Source: Streptomyces xanthophaeus
GTDB taxonomy: Bacteria; Actinomycetota; Actinomycetes; Streptomycetales; Streptomycetaceae
Direction: 5' to 3'
DNA length: 64,000 bases
Assembly: GCF_030440515.1 (NCBI RefSeq)
Contig: NZ_CP076543.1
Location: forward strand, 1,798,001 to 1,862,000
In this document: positions 57,636 to 64,000 of the stretch, piece by piece
Layout of the letters: every line of letters begins with the position of its first letter
Position numbering within the stretch: the first letter of the stretch is position 1
Notes under the pieces: model-generated
What the model saw: only the letters and a program-made list of their open reading frames with translations
Database searches by the model: none
What the model was told of the DNA's origin: nothing
Translations under genes and position numbers: made by a program

Positions 57636-58394
57636 CTACACGCGGTAGTTCTGCCAGCCGACGGGATCGATCCGGACGATGTTCAGCAGATCCGAGGCGA
57701 GCTGCTCCTCGAAGAGGAATCCCCAGAACTGCTCGGGGACCATCTTGGAGTTGATCACGACGGCGGGGGTGCCCGGTCCGATCGGGTCGTCGCCCGTCTG
57801 CCGGTACGCCGACTGTGAGGCGGTGACGAAGTCCTGGTACTTCATGGTGGACACCGCGGTGTCGAAGGCCTCGCCGCGCAGACCTGGCACCTGCTCGGCC
57901 AGCGCGAGCAGACGCTCCGTGGTGAAGCCGCCCGACTCCTCGACCGCCGTCTGGTTCCCGATCAGCACGGCGTGGTACTCGGCGAACTTCTGCCCGTCCA
58001 GCGCTGCGCGAAGGGCGTTGACGGCGCGCTTGGAGCCGTCACCGCCCAGCCTGTCGTCCTTGAAGGAGGCGAAGGTGTACTCCGTCCTCACCTGACGCCT
58101 GAACGTCTGCGCGCGGATCGCCTTGGCTCCGGTCGACTCGAAGTCCAGCACGACCGGGCACCGCGGGTCCTCGTAGAGCCGGACGACCGTCTTCGCGAGC
58201 GGGTCCCCCACCGTGATCGTCGTGCCGTCCGCCGCCAGGGCCTCGGGCAGGTCGGTGATCCCCGCGTACGAAGCCGGCGGCGCGGCCCCGGTCGACGAGG
58301 TGGCGGACACCCCCTGCCCGCAGCCGGCCGCGGCCACCGCGAGCGCACCCCACGCAACCGCGGCGGCCAGCCGTCTGACTGTTCTGATCTGCAT
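57636..58394 (-). CDS. DsbA-like thioredoxin-fold lipoprotein lacking the second Cys
   Basis: 252 residues. Signal helix with lipobox AAAGC (Cys25). The thioredoxin-4 domain starts near residue 58 (TITVGDPLAKTVVRLYEDPRCPVVLDFES). The usual active site CPxC reads C79-P-V-V, so only one Cys remains. The rest fits the DsbA-like helical insertion and the cis-Pro loop (GPGTPAVVINSKMVP). Expected outside the membrane. It cannot do ordinary dithiol exchange; isomerase-like, binding or structural roles are possible. Confidence 0.82.
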   Translation of the reverse strand: MQIRTVRRLAAAVAWGALAVAAAGCGQGVSATSSTGAAPPASYAGITDLPEALAADGTTITVGDPLAKTVVRLYEDPRCPVVLDFESTGAKAIRAQTFRRQVRTEYTFASFKDDRLGGDGSKRAVNALRAALDGQKFAEYHAVLIGNQTAVEESGGFTTERLLALAEQVPGLRGEAFDTAVSTMKYQDFVTASQSAYRQTGDDPIGPGTPAVVINSKMVPEQFWGFLFEEQLASDLLNIVRIDPVGWQNYRV

Positions 58395-58466
58395 CTTTTC
58401 CCCTCCCGATGAACGCCCGAACTCTAGACGTCCACCGGCCCGGGGCGCACTGCTGTTTGTACGCGG

Positions 58467-59027
58467 TCAGACCGCGGTCAGCTCCACGAGCTTGGCGAGG
58501 GTGTTCCAGTTGCGGGTGGTCACGTCGATGCCCTTGACGACGGCGGGCTTGGCGAGGGCCTCGGCGAGCTTGGAGCGGCCCAGGCCCTCGGGGACGTAGA
58601 GGTACAGGACGCGCTCGCCGATCCGGTACTCCTCGGGGAGGTACGCCGCCCCGTCGAGCGCGGCGAACCGCTCCGGGCCGGGCTGTTCGGAGCAGAAGGT
58701 GACGTGCAGCTGCTTGCCCTCCAGCTCCGCGGCCGGGAACGGACAGGCCTCGGCGACGGCACGCAGGTATGCGCCGTCCAGCACCAGGCAGGCCACGCGG
58801 AAGCCGAAGTGGGCCTCGATGGCCGCCTCCAGTTCCCGGGCGAGGGCCGTAGGGTCCTGCTGCGCGCTGCTGAAGACGGCGTTGCCGCTCTGCAGGTACG
58901 TCGCCACGTCGCCGTGCCCGAGCCCCTCCAGCAGCGCACGCAGCTCCGCCATCGGGACCTTCTTGTTCCCGCCGACATTGATCCCGCGCAGCAGGGCCGC
59001 GTACTTCTTCGTCGCCTTCTTCGTCAT
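58467..59027 (-). CDS. DUF1697 protein
   Basis: 186 residues. KYAALLRGINVGGNKKVPMAELRALLEGLGHGDVATYLQSGNAVFSS is the diagnostic opening of DUF1697, followed by ALARELEAAIEAHFGFRVACLVL and GIDVTTRNWNTLAKLVEL. Function of the family is unknown. Divergent from the shortened gene at 59084. Confidence 0.9.
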   Translation of the reverse strand: MTKKATKKYAALLRGINVGGNKKVPMAELRALLEGLGHGDVATYLQSGNAVFSSAQQDPTALARELEAAIEAHFGFRVACLVLDGAYLRAVAEACPFPAAELEGKQLHVTFCSEQPGPERFAALDGAAYLPEEYRIGERVLYLYVPEGLGRSKLAEALAKPAVVKGIDVTTRNWNTLAKLVELTAV

Positions 59028-59083
59028 GGGCGCACCTTAGAGGAGCCGCCACGACGCCTGGACTCGTCCGGCCTACCGGCACG

Positions 59084-59542
59084 GTGCAGCTCGGTCAGCA
59101 GCTCCTGGGTACGGGCCGGCGCTGGTGGGCCGCAATCGTCGCCGCGGGCCCGGCCGAGGCTCCGCCGGCCAAGGATGCCGCGCAGGCGCCGCGCGAGCTC
59201 GAGGCGCTGCTGGCCTGGTACGCCGAGTCGAACGAGCTGCTGCTCGGTGCGCTGCGCGAGGCCGGCCCGGAGCGCGAGTGCTGGACGTGGTGGGCCGCCG
59301 GCGCGTCGCCGACGCATGCCTGGGGCGTTGCCCGGCGCCGGGTGCACGAGGTGCTCGTGCACACCTACGACGCCCAGCTCGGCGCAGGCGCCGTGCAGCC
59401 GATGCCGGCGGACGTCGCGATCGACGGCGTGGCCGGGCAGCTGCTCCTCTACGTCTGGGGCCGCCTCACGCTGAGCGGCCTGAAGATCGAGGGCGACCAG
59501 CAGGTGTTCGAGCAGCTGATCGCCTGGGAGCCCGAGGAGTAG
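59084..59542 (+). pseudogene. Shortened maleylpyruvate isomerase-like protein (MDMPI/DinB type)
   Basis: About 152 codons from a GTG with no good ribosome binding site. ALLAWYAESNELLLGALREAGPERECWTWWAAGASPTHAWGVARRRVHEVLVHTYDAQLGAG matches the second half of the mycothiol-dependent isomerase N-domain. The first helix bundle part with its usual (W)T..DLA.HxG motif is absent. After VAIDGVAGQL the central DEWL... region is missing and only a short LLYVWGRLTLSG...QVFEQLIAWE end is left. Both losses suggest a decayed gene, though the remaining frame is intact. Confidence 0.55.
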
Positions 59543-59594
59543 CCGGTCCGTACCGCCGGCGGACGGCCTTGATGGCGTCCGCCTCGGTGGACAT

Positions 59595-59616
59595 CGCGGA
59601 CAGCTCCGTGTCCGCG
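59595..59616. terminator. Hairpin between convergent genes
   Basis: Perfect 8-bp stem (CGCGGACA / TGTCCGCG) with a 6-nt loop, 8 bp before the glycosyltransferase stop on the opposite strand. Confidence 0.5.
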
Positions 59617-59623
59617 CGGCCGC

Positions 59624-60826
59624 CTACGGCAGTTCGGCCTCGATGAGGTCGGCCGCCTCCCGTGTGCCGCCCTCGGTCGCCATCTGCGCGCGGACGGCCT
59701 CCGCGCGGGCGGCGACCTCGGGGTCGGCGACCAGCTGGAGGACCGCCTCGCGCAGGGTCGCCGCGTCGGCGTCCGCCATCGGGACGTGCCGGGCCACGCC
59801 GAGGGAGACGAGCATGTCGGCGTTGCCGAACTGGTCGACGGCCTGCGGGACGGCGACCATCGGGGTGGCGGTGGCGAGCCCCTCCTGGCTGCCGCCGGCG
59901 CCCGCGTGGGTGATGAAGGCGTCGGCCCGGCGCAGGATGTCCAGCTGGGGAACCCAGCGGTGGACCTCTGCGTTGGCGGGGACGGGGCCCAGGTCCGCCT
60001 CGACGGTGAACTTGCCGATCTGGAGGACGAGATACCAGTCGGGCAGGTCCGCGAAGGCCTCGATGCAGGCGCGGTAGAAGGCCGTCTGTTTGGTGAAGGC
60101 GGAGCCGAGCGAGACGAGCACGATCTTCTTGCCCTCGGCGGCCGGGGGACTGTGCCAGGTGCCCTGGGTGGCGCTGCGGTCGCCCTGGCAGGCACCGACG
60201 AAGGTGTACACGGACCCGTCGACCCGGTCGGCGTGCGGCTGCAACACCCGCGGGATGAGGACGATGCTGCGCCGCGGGCGGCCCTGGAAGCGGTCGACGT
60301 CGTCGCCGAGGCCGTTCCCGGCGAGCCAGGCCGCGAAGGCCTCGTAGTAGGCCCGGCCGCGCTCGGAGGCCTTCAGCCCGGCGAACATCGGCTCGGCCAC
60401 CTCCTGCTCGTATCCGTCCCAGGCGACCAGGTTCGGGGAGAGGGAGACGGCCGGGACGCCCCAGCGATGGGCGAGCACGGGCGCCGGGTAGGAGGTGATG
60501 TCGTGGAGCACGAGGTCCGGCTCGTCTCCCTCGAAGGCGGCGGCGAGCTGCGGGAGCGCCTGGACGGCGTCCTTCAGGAACGGCTCCAGGTTGTCGATGA
60601 GCTCGGTGCCCCAGGCCTCCGGCTCGTCGTCGGTCGGGAGTGTGGAGGTGTAGATCACGGGCGTGGCGCCGGTCTCCGCGACCTTCCCGGCGAAGGAGGC
60701 CGGGATGGCGTAGCTGACGCGGTGGCCCCGGGCCACGAGTTCGCGGATCACCTCGATGCTCGGGTTCACGTGCCCGTGGGCGGCGATGGAGAACATGGCG
60801 ATGTGGGCGGGCTCGGCTGCAGTCAT
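59624..60826 (-). CDS. Macrolide-type (MGT) glycosyltransferase
   Basis: 400 residues, GT1 family. The N-terminal acceptor domain starts [34 protein letters not shown]. The C-terminal donor domain contains [75 protein letters not shown], i.e. the HAGxxG...P..DQ signature of UDP-glucose-type OleD/MgtA enzymes. Relatives inactivate macrolides by adding glucose to the desosamine hydroxyl. The start codon is very close to the -10 box (see promoter entry), and there is no ribosome binding site. Confidence 0.9.
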   Translation of the reverse strand: MTAAEPAHIAMFSIAAHGHVNPSIEVIRELVARGHRVSYAIPASFAGKVAETGATPVIYTSTLPTDDEPEAWGTELIDNLEPFLKDAVQALPQLAAAFEGDEPDLVLHDITSYPAPVLAHRWGVPAVSLSPNLVAWDGYEQEVAEPMFAGLKASERGRAYYEAFAAWLAGNGLGDDVDRFQGRPRRSIVLIPRVLQPHADRVDGSVYTFVGACQGDRSATQGTWHSPPAAEGKKIVLVSLGSAFTKQTAFYRACIEAFADLPDWYLVLQIGKFTVEADLGPVPANAEVHRWVPQLDILRRADAFITHAGAGGSQEGLATATPMVAVPQAVDQFGNADMLVSLGVARHVPMADADAATLREAVLQLVADPEVAARAEAVRAQMATEGGTREAADLIEAELP

Positions 60827-60833
60827 GATCGAA

Positions 60834-60862
60834 CCATAAGCGAGACGATACGTCTCGTGCAA
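60834..60862 (-). promoter_or_regulatory. Glycosyltransferase promoter with built-in operator
   Basis: Minus strand: TTGCAC (60862-60857), 17-bp spacer, TTATGG (60839-60834). The spacer is filled by the perfect palindrome CGAGACG-ATA-CGTCTCG (60841-60857), where a bound TetR-like repressor would block RNA polymerase. The -10 lies 7 nt before the ATG at 60826, so the mRNA should start at or next to the start codon (leaderless). Confidence 0.7.
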
Positions 60863-60876
60863 TCTCTTTCCCGGTC

Positions 60877-63066
60877 TCAGGAAGGCCCGGCACCCCCGGC
60901 ACCCCCGGCATCCCCGGCCGCGCCGGCCGCACCCGGCGAGCCGTTCGGACCCGCTGCGCCGGTCGGGTGATCCGAGCCCGTCATGCGGTCGACGTCGACG
61001 TTCAGCGAGTCCAGCCAGGCGAGCGCGGCGAAGAACCGCGGCGAGGAGACCCCCGGCGGCTCGTCCGCCGCGGACCCGCCGGGCGGCGGTGCGCTCAGCG
61101 GATCCGCGGCCTCCGCCGGAGCCGCCCCCACCCGCTCGGCAGCCTCCCGCATGCGCGTGGCCACCCCGGTCGCCCGGCCGTCCAGCCGGGCGCCGTTCGC
61201 CGGCCCCACCGCAGGACCTCCCCGGACGAAGAGCCGACGCGAGCCCCACAGCGTGTGATGGCCCGACATCATGGCCGCGTGCCAGTCCGTCCTGGGGTTC
61301 TCGGAGGTCCGGGGCTCGCTCTGGTGCTGCGCGAACGCGGTCTCCGCCATGATCAGCGCGTGCTGGAGCGGCCGGTCGTCGGGGACGTGCCCGGGCCCGC
61401 CCTCCCTCACGGCGGCCGTGGTGCGCTCGACCGTCTCGGCCTCCGTCGTCAGCAGCAGGGCGACCGCCCGGTGCAGCTCCCGCTGCGCCCCGCGCGGCCA
61501 GGCGAGCACCCCGAACACGACGCCGATCAGGCTGCCGATGATCACATCCAGGATCCTGACCTCGGCCAGCTGCCAGGTCACCGGCGCCAGCTGGGCGAAG
61601 ACGAAGGCCACCACGAGGGTGAACAGGCCCTGGGCCCAGCCCACGCCCCGGACCGGCCCGACCCGGAACGCGGTGAGCATCACGAACGGCAGGGCGATCG
61701 CGTAGACGGTGGTGTGTCCGCCGATCAGGGCCAGCAGCAGCCCGGTGGCCAGGGCGCCGAGCATGGTGCCGGTGATCGCCACGCGGACGGTCGCCCGCGT
61801 CTGGGCGGCGGTGGTCCGGGTCAGGCTGAGGACGGCCAGCATCGCCCAGAAGCCGTGGGGCAGCGAGTCCACGCCCGCGACCGTACGGGCGGCCGCCAGC
61901 GCGAGGCTGATCCGGACGGCGTTCTGGAAGTACACGGAGCGCGGCCCGGCGTGGCCCGCCAGCCGGTGCCACCACAGGCGCGGCGCGCGTTTGCCCGCGT
62001 ACCAGAACCGGCCCGAATCGACGTCTTCGGGCACCCGCGCGCGGCGGCCCCGTACCGCCAGCTCGGCCGCTGTCGCCAGGGCCACGGCCGCGTCCGTCAC
62101 CTCCAGCAGCGCCGCCCGGCGCCGCCCCCGCGCGGCGGTCGTGGGCGCCTCCCGCGCGGCCGACGCGGCGGCCTGCTCCCGTACGCGGCGCAGGGCGTCG
62201 GCCGCTTCGGTCGTATCGCCCCTGCCGTCCAGCAGAGCGGCGGTCTCGGTGACGGCCCGGCCGACCGCGGTCAGTATCTCGGGCTCCTGCGCCATCGGCA
62301 CCGGGGGCGGCGGTGGCGGCGGAAGGTTCACGAGGCGGGCGAGGAGCGTGCGGGCGGCCAGGCCCGCGTGGGACAGAGCCCGGTCCCGCAGGCCCGGCCC
62401 GGCGGGGCGGTCGGCCTCGTCGGTCCGGAAGGGCCGCAGCGACTCGCCGGCCGCCCGCGCCGACTCCGCCGAGGCGGCGGACAGCGTGTACGGGGCGCGG
62501 CCCAGCTCGGCGACGCAGCGGGCGGCGGTGCCGGACACACCGGCGGCCAGCCGGCGGTAGGTGGGCCCGGGCTCCTCGGGCAGCACGAACGCCTCGGCGA
62601 GGACGAGCAGCAGCAGGCCGAAGGTGGCCCCCGCGAGCCGTTCGACGAGGGTGTCCGGTGCGTAGGGCGGGAAGCACGGCAGGATGTAGAGCAGCTGCAG
62701 TCCTGGGGCCGCGCCCGCCGCGCGGGGCCCGGCCGCCGCCACGAAGGCCAGGGCGAAGCCGATGAGGAGCATGCCGGCCACGGCGCTCCAGGTCCGGATC
62801 GCCAGGTAGGTGCCGATGGTCAGCAGCACCCAGGCCACCGGCGTCGCCTTGACCATGACGGCCGCCCGCTGGCGCCCGGTGCCGGGGATGTGGGAGAGGG
62901 CCGCCATCGACACCGCGGCGAACAGCGCGTACGTCGCCGCCACCGGCCGGTCCAGCGCGTACAGGCACACGAAGAACGAGACGCACGCGGAGAGGGTGGT
63001 GCGCAGGGCGCGCCGCGTCACGACCGAGGGACCCCGGCCGGCGCGTCCGTCATGTTCGGCGCACAT
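60877..63066 (-). CDS. FUSC family membrane protein
   Basis: 729 residues from the ATG at 63066 (GGAG 3 nt upstream). Two membrane halves: helices around 25-160 ([50 protein letters not shown]), a soluble helical section, then a second set around 420-560 ([66 protein letters not shown]) matching the FUSC module of aromatic-acid exporters. A final collagen-like tail ([19 protein letters not shown]) is low complexity. Probable efflux role; the substrate is unknown. Confidence 0.85.
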   Translation of the reverse strand: MCAEHDGRAGRGPSVVTRRALRTTLSACVSFFVCLYALDRPVAATYALFAAVSMAALSHIPGTGRQRAAVMVKATPVAWVLLTIGTYLAIRTWSAVAGMLLIGFALAFVAAAGPRAAGAAPGLQLLYILPCFPPYAPDTLVERLAGATFGLLLLVLAEAFVLPEEPGPTYRRLAAGVSGTAARCVAELGRAPYTLSAASAESARAAGESLRPFRTDEADRPAGPGLRDRALSHAGLAARTLLARLVNLPPPPPPPVPMAQEPEILTAVGRAVTETAALLDGRGDTTEAADALRRVREQAAASAAREAPTTAARGRRRAALLEVTDAAVALATAAELAVRGRRARVPEDVDSGRFWYAGKRAPRLWWHRLAGHAGPRSVYFQNAVRISLALAAARTVAGVDSLPHGFWAMLAVLSLTRTTAAQTRATVRVAITGTMLGALATGLLLALIGGHTTVYAIALPFVMLTAFRVGPVRGVGWAQGLFTLVVAFVFAQLAPVTWQLAEVRILDVIIGSLIGVVFGVLAWPRGAQRELHRAVALLLTTEAETVERTTAAVREGGPGHVPDDRPLQHALIMAETAFAQHQSEPRTSENPRTDWHAAMMSGHHTLWGSRRLFVRGGPAVGPANGARLDGRATGVATRMREAAERVGAAPAEAADPLSAPPPGGSAADEPPGVSSPRFFAALAWLDSLNVDVDRMTGSDHPTGAAGPNGSPGAAGAAGDAGGAGGAGPS

Positions 63067-63150
63067 GTCTCCAGGATCGGGCCACCTGCCGGAAGCCACC
63101 ACATACTGACGTGCGGAAGTGGTTGCACGGCGAGGGGCGGGAGCGGCGGT

Positions 63151-64000
63151 ATGGACGAGGCACGGGCGAGGAACGTACTGGCGGCCGCGGGCCTGACCGG
63201 GGGCGTGCCCGGGGGTCCCGGGGATGCGGTCCTCCTCGCGCTCGGCGAGAACGCGGTCTTCGCCGTCGGCGACCTGGTGGTGAAGGTGGGCCGGGAGGCG
63301 GCTCTGCTGGAGCGGGCCGAGCGGGAACTCGCGGTGGCCGCCTGGTTCGCCGCGTCCGGGATCCCGGCGGTTCGCGCGGCCGAGCCGAAGCCGCGGCTGG
63401 TGGACGGGCACCCGCTGACCCTGTGGCACCGGCTCCCGGACGCCGTGCGGCCGGCCGGGCCCGGGGACCTGGCGGCGCTGCTGCGCCTCGTGCACGCCCT
63501 GCCCGAGCCGCCGTTCGCCCTGCCCGCACGGGACCTGCTGGACGGGGTCGAGCGCTGGCTGCGGCTGGCGGGGGACGCCGTCGACCCGGCCGACGCGGCC
63601 TATCTGCGGGCCCGCCGGGACGCCTGCGCCGCTGAGCTCGCGGCCCTGACCCCCCGGCTACCCCCGGGCCCGGTGCACGGCGACGCCCTGCCCCGCAACG
63701 TCCACGTGGGCCCCGACGGCCCGGCCCTGGTCGACCTGGAGACCGTGTCGGCCGATCTGCGCGAGCACGACCTGGTGGTGATGGCGCTCTCCCGCGACCG
63801 GTACGGCATGCCAGCCGAGGAGTACGAGGCCTTCGTGACGGCGTACGGGTGGGACGTCCGCGACTGGGAGGGCTGCGCGGTCCTGCGCGGCGCCCGGGAG
63901 ACGGCCAGCTGCGCCTGGGTCGCTCAGCACGCCCCGGCCGACCCGAGGGCCCTGGCCGAATTCCGCCGCCGCGTGACCTCCCTCAGGGAGGGCGACCGGG
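63151..64000 (+). CDS. Aminoglycoside phosphotransferase family protein (3' end outside window)
   Basis: At least 283 residues from the ATG at 63151, open to the window edge. APH/choline-kinase fold: N-lobe LALGENAVFAVGDLVVKVGRE with the ATP-anchoring Lys; C-lobe catalytic loop PGPVHGDALPRNVHVGPDGPALVDLETVSADLREHDL, with HGD, Asn and the metal Asp in place. Such proteins phosphorylate sugars, antibiotics or small alcohols; most Streptomyces copies are uncharacterised. Divergent from the FUSC gene. Confidence 0.85.
   Translation, partial: MDEARARNVLAAAGLTGGVPGGPGDAVLLALGENAVFAVGDLVVKVGREAALLERAERELAVAAWFAASGIPAVRAAEPKPRLVDGHPLTLWHRLPDAVRPAGPGDLAALLRLVHALPEPPFALPARDLLDGVERWLRLAGDAVDPADAAYLRARRDACAAELAALTPRLPPGPVHGDALPRNVHVGPDGPALVDLETVSADLREHDLVVMALSRDRYGMPAEEYEAFVTAYGWDVRDWEGCAVLRGARETASCAWVAQHAPADPRALAEFRRRVTSLREGDR

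Noticed and set aside
1..64000. CRISPR arrays, insertion sequences, phage genes, tRNA or rRNA genes
   Set aside because: No regularly spaced repeats, transposase or integrase motifs, tail or capsid proteins, or cloverleaf sequences were seen on either strand.

Overview
The window is high-GC chromosomal DNA of a Streptomyces or very close actinomycete. The evidence is the strong G/C bias at third codon positions, a geosmin synthase, GTG and TTG starts, DUF2637 and PP2C-type proteins, an F420-type PPOX protein, and the intergenic GCCTCG(C/T)CGGCGTT(T/C)GAGGCGCGGGG repeat. About 57 protein genes are supported, two of them cut by the window edges, plus gene remnants. I see no rRNA, tRNA, CRISPR array, insertion sequence or phage.

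Region 1 (1-12.9 kb). The C-terminal half of a geosmin synthase is followed by an Eis-like acetyltransferase and a secreted beta-propeller protein. Then comes a purine-catabolism block: xdhC (cofactor insertion), an AzgA-type NCS2 purine permease and a three-subunit xanthine dehydrogenase (FAD, 2Fe-2S, Mo subunits), all on the minus strand and divergent from a pucR regulator.

Region 2 (12.9-31 kb). A TPR-like protein and a GntR/FCD regulator come first. A FhuF-type ferric-siderophore reductase follows, preceded by a good iron box. Next are a DUF2637 membrane protein, an anti-sigma-type ATPase, a decayed poxB (pyruvate dehydrogenase) remnant and a tiny secreted protein. After a PP2C protein, a 1259-residue subtilisin and a TrmB/LuxR-like regulator comes a second tiny secreted protein, visibly related to the first. 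The region ends with an unknown membrane protein, a repeat-containing hypothetical, a PPOX protein, a truncated sensor kinase and rsgA, which is preceded by a possible short ORF.

Region 3 (31-41.6 kb). DUF4097 protein, response regulator and histidine kinase form one operon. Then come a small membrane protein, a VOC protein that overlaps a convergent AraC regulator, a methyltransferase, a YihY/BrkB membrane protein divergent from an AidB-type acyl-CoA dehydrogenase, a GAF-domain regulator and a GNAT enzyme. A large composite hairpin closes the region.

Region 4 (41.7-51.3 kb). This is an assimilatory sulfur operon: a candidate cysteine leader peptide, siroheme sulfite reductase, a small zinc-ribbon protein, APS/PAPS reductase, APS kinase, cysD, cysN, a sulfonate-type ABC importer and a sirohydrochlorin chelatase. 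Together they would import a sulfur source, activate sulfate, reduce it to sulfide and make the siroheme needed for the last step.

Region 5 (51.3-64 kb). A second xanthine-dehydrogenase-like system (FAD subunit plus a fused 2Fe-2S/Mo protein) shares an operon with a membrane-anchored double ABM-domain protein. Then come a PanE-like reductase, a DsbA-like lipoprotein lacking the second active-site Cys, a DUF1697 protein, a shortened maleylpyruvate-isomerase-like fragment and a macrolide-type glycosyltransferase. The glycosyltransferase promoter holds a perfect palindrome between -35 and -10 and predicts a leaderless mRNA. A FUSC membrane protein and an aminoglycoside-phosphotransferase-like gene cut by the window edge end the window.

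I found no single large system that looks wholly new. The best leads are the two related small secreted proteins, the leader peptide, the glycosyltransferase promoter, the short ORF before rsgA, the ABM partner of the second oxidoreductase, and several gene remnants.
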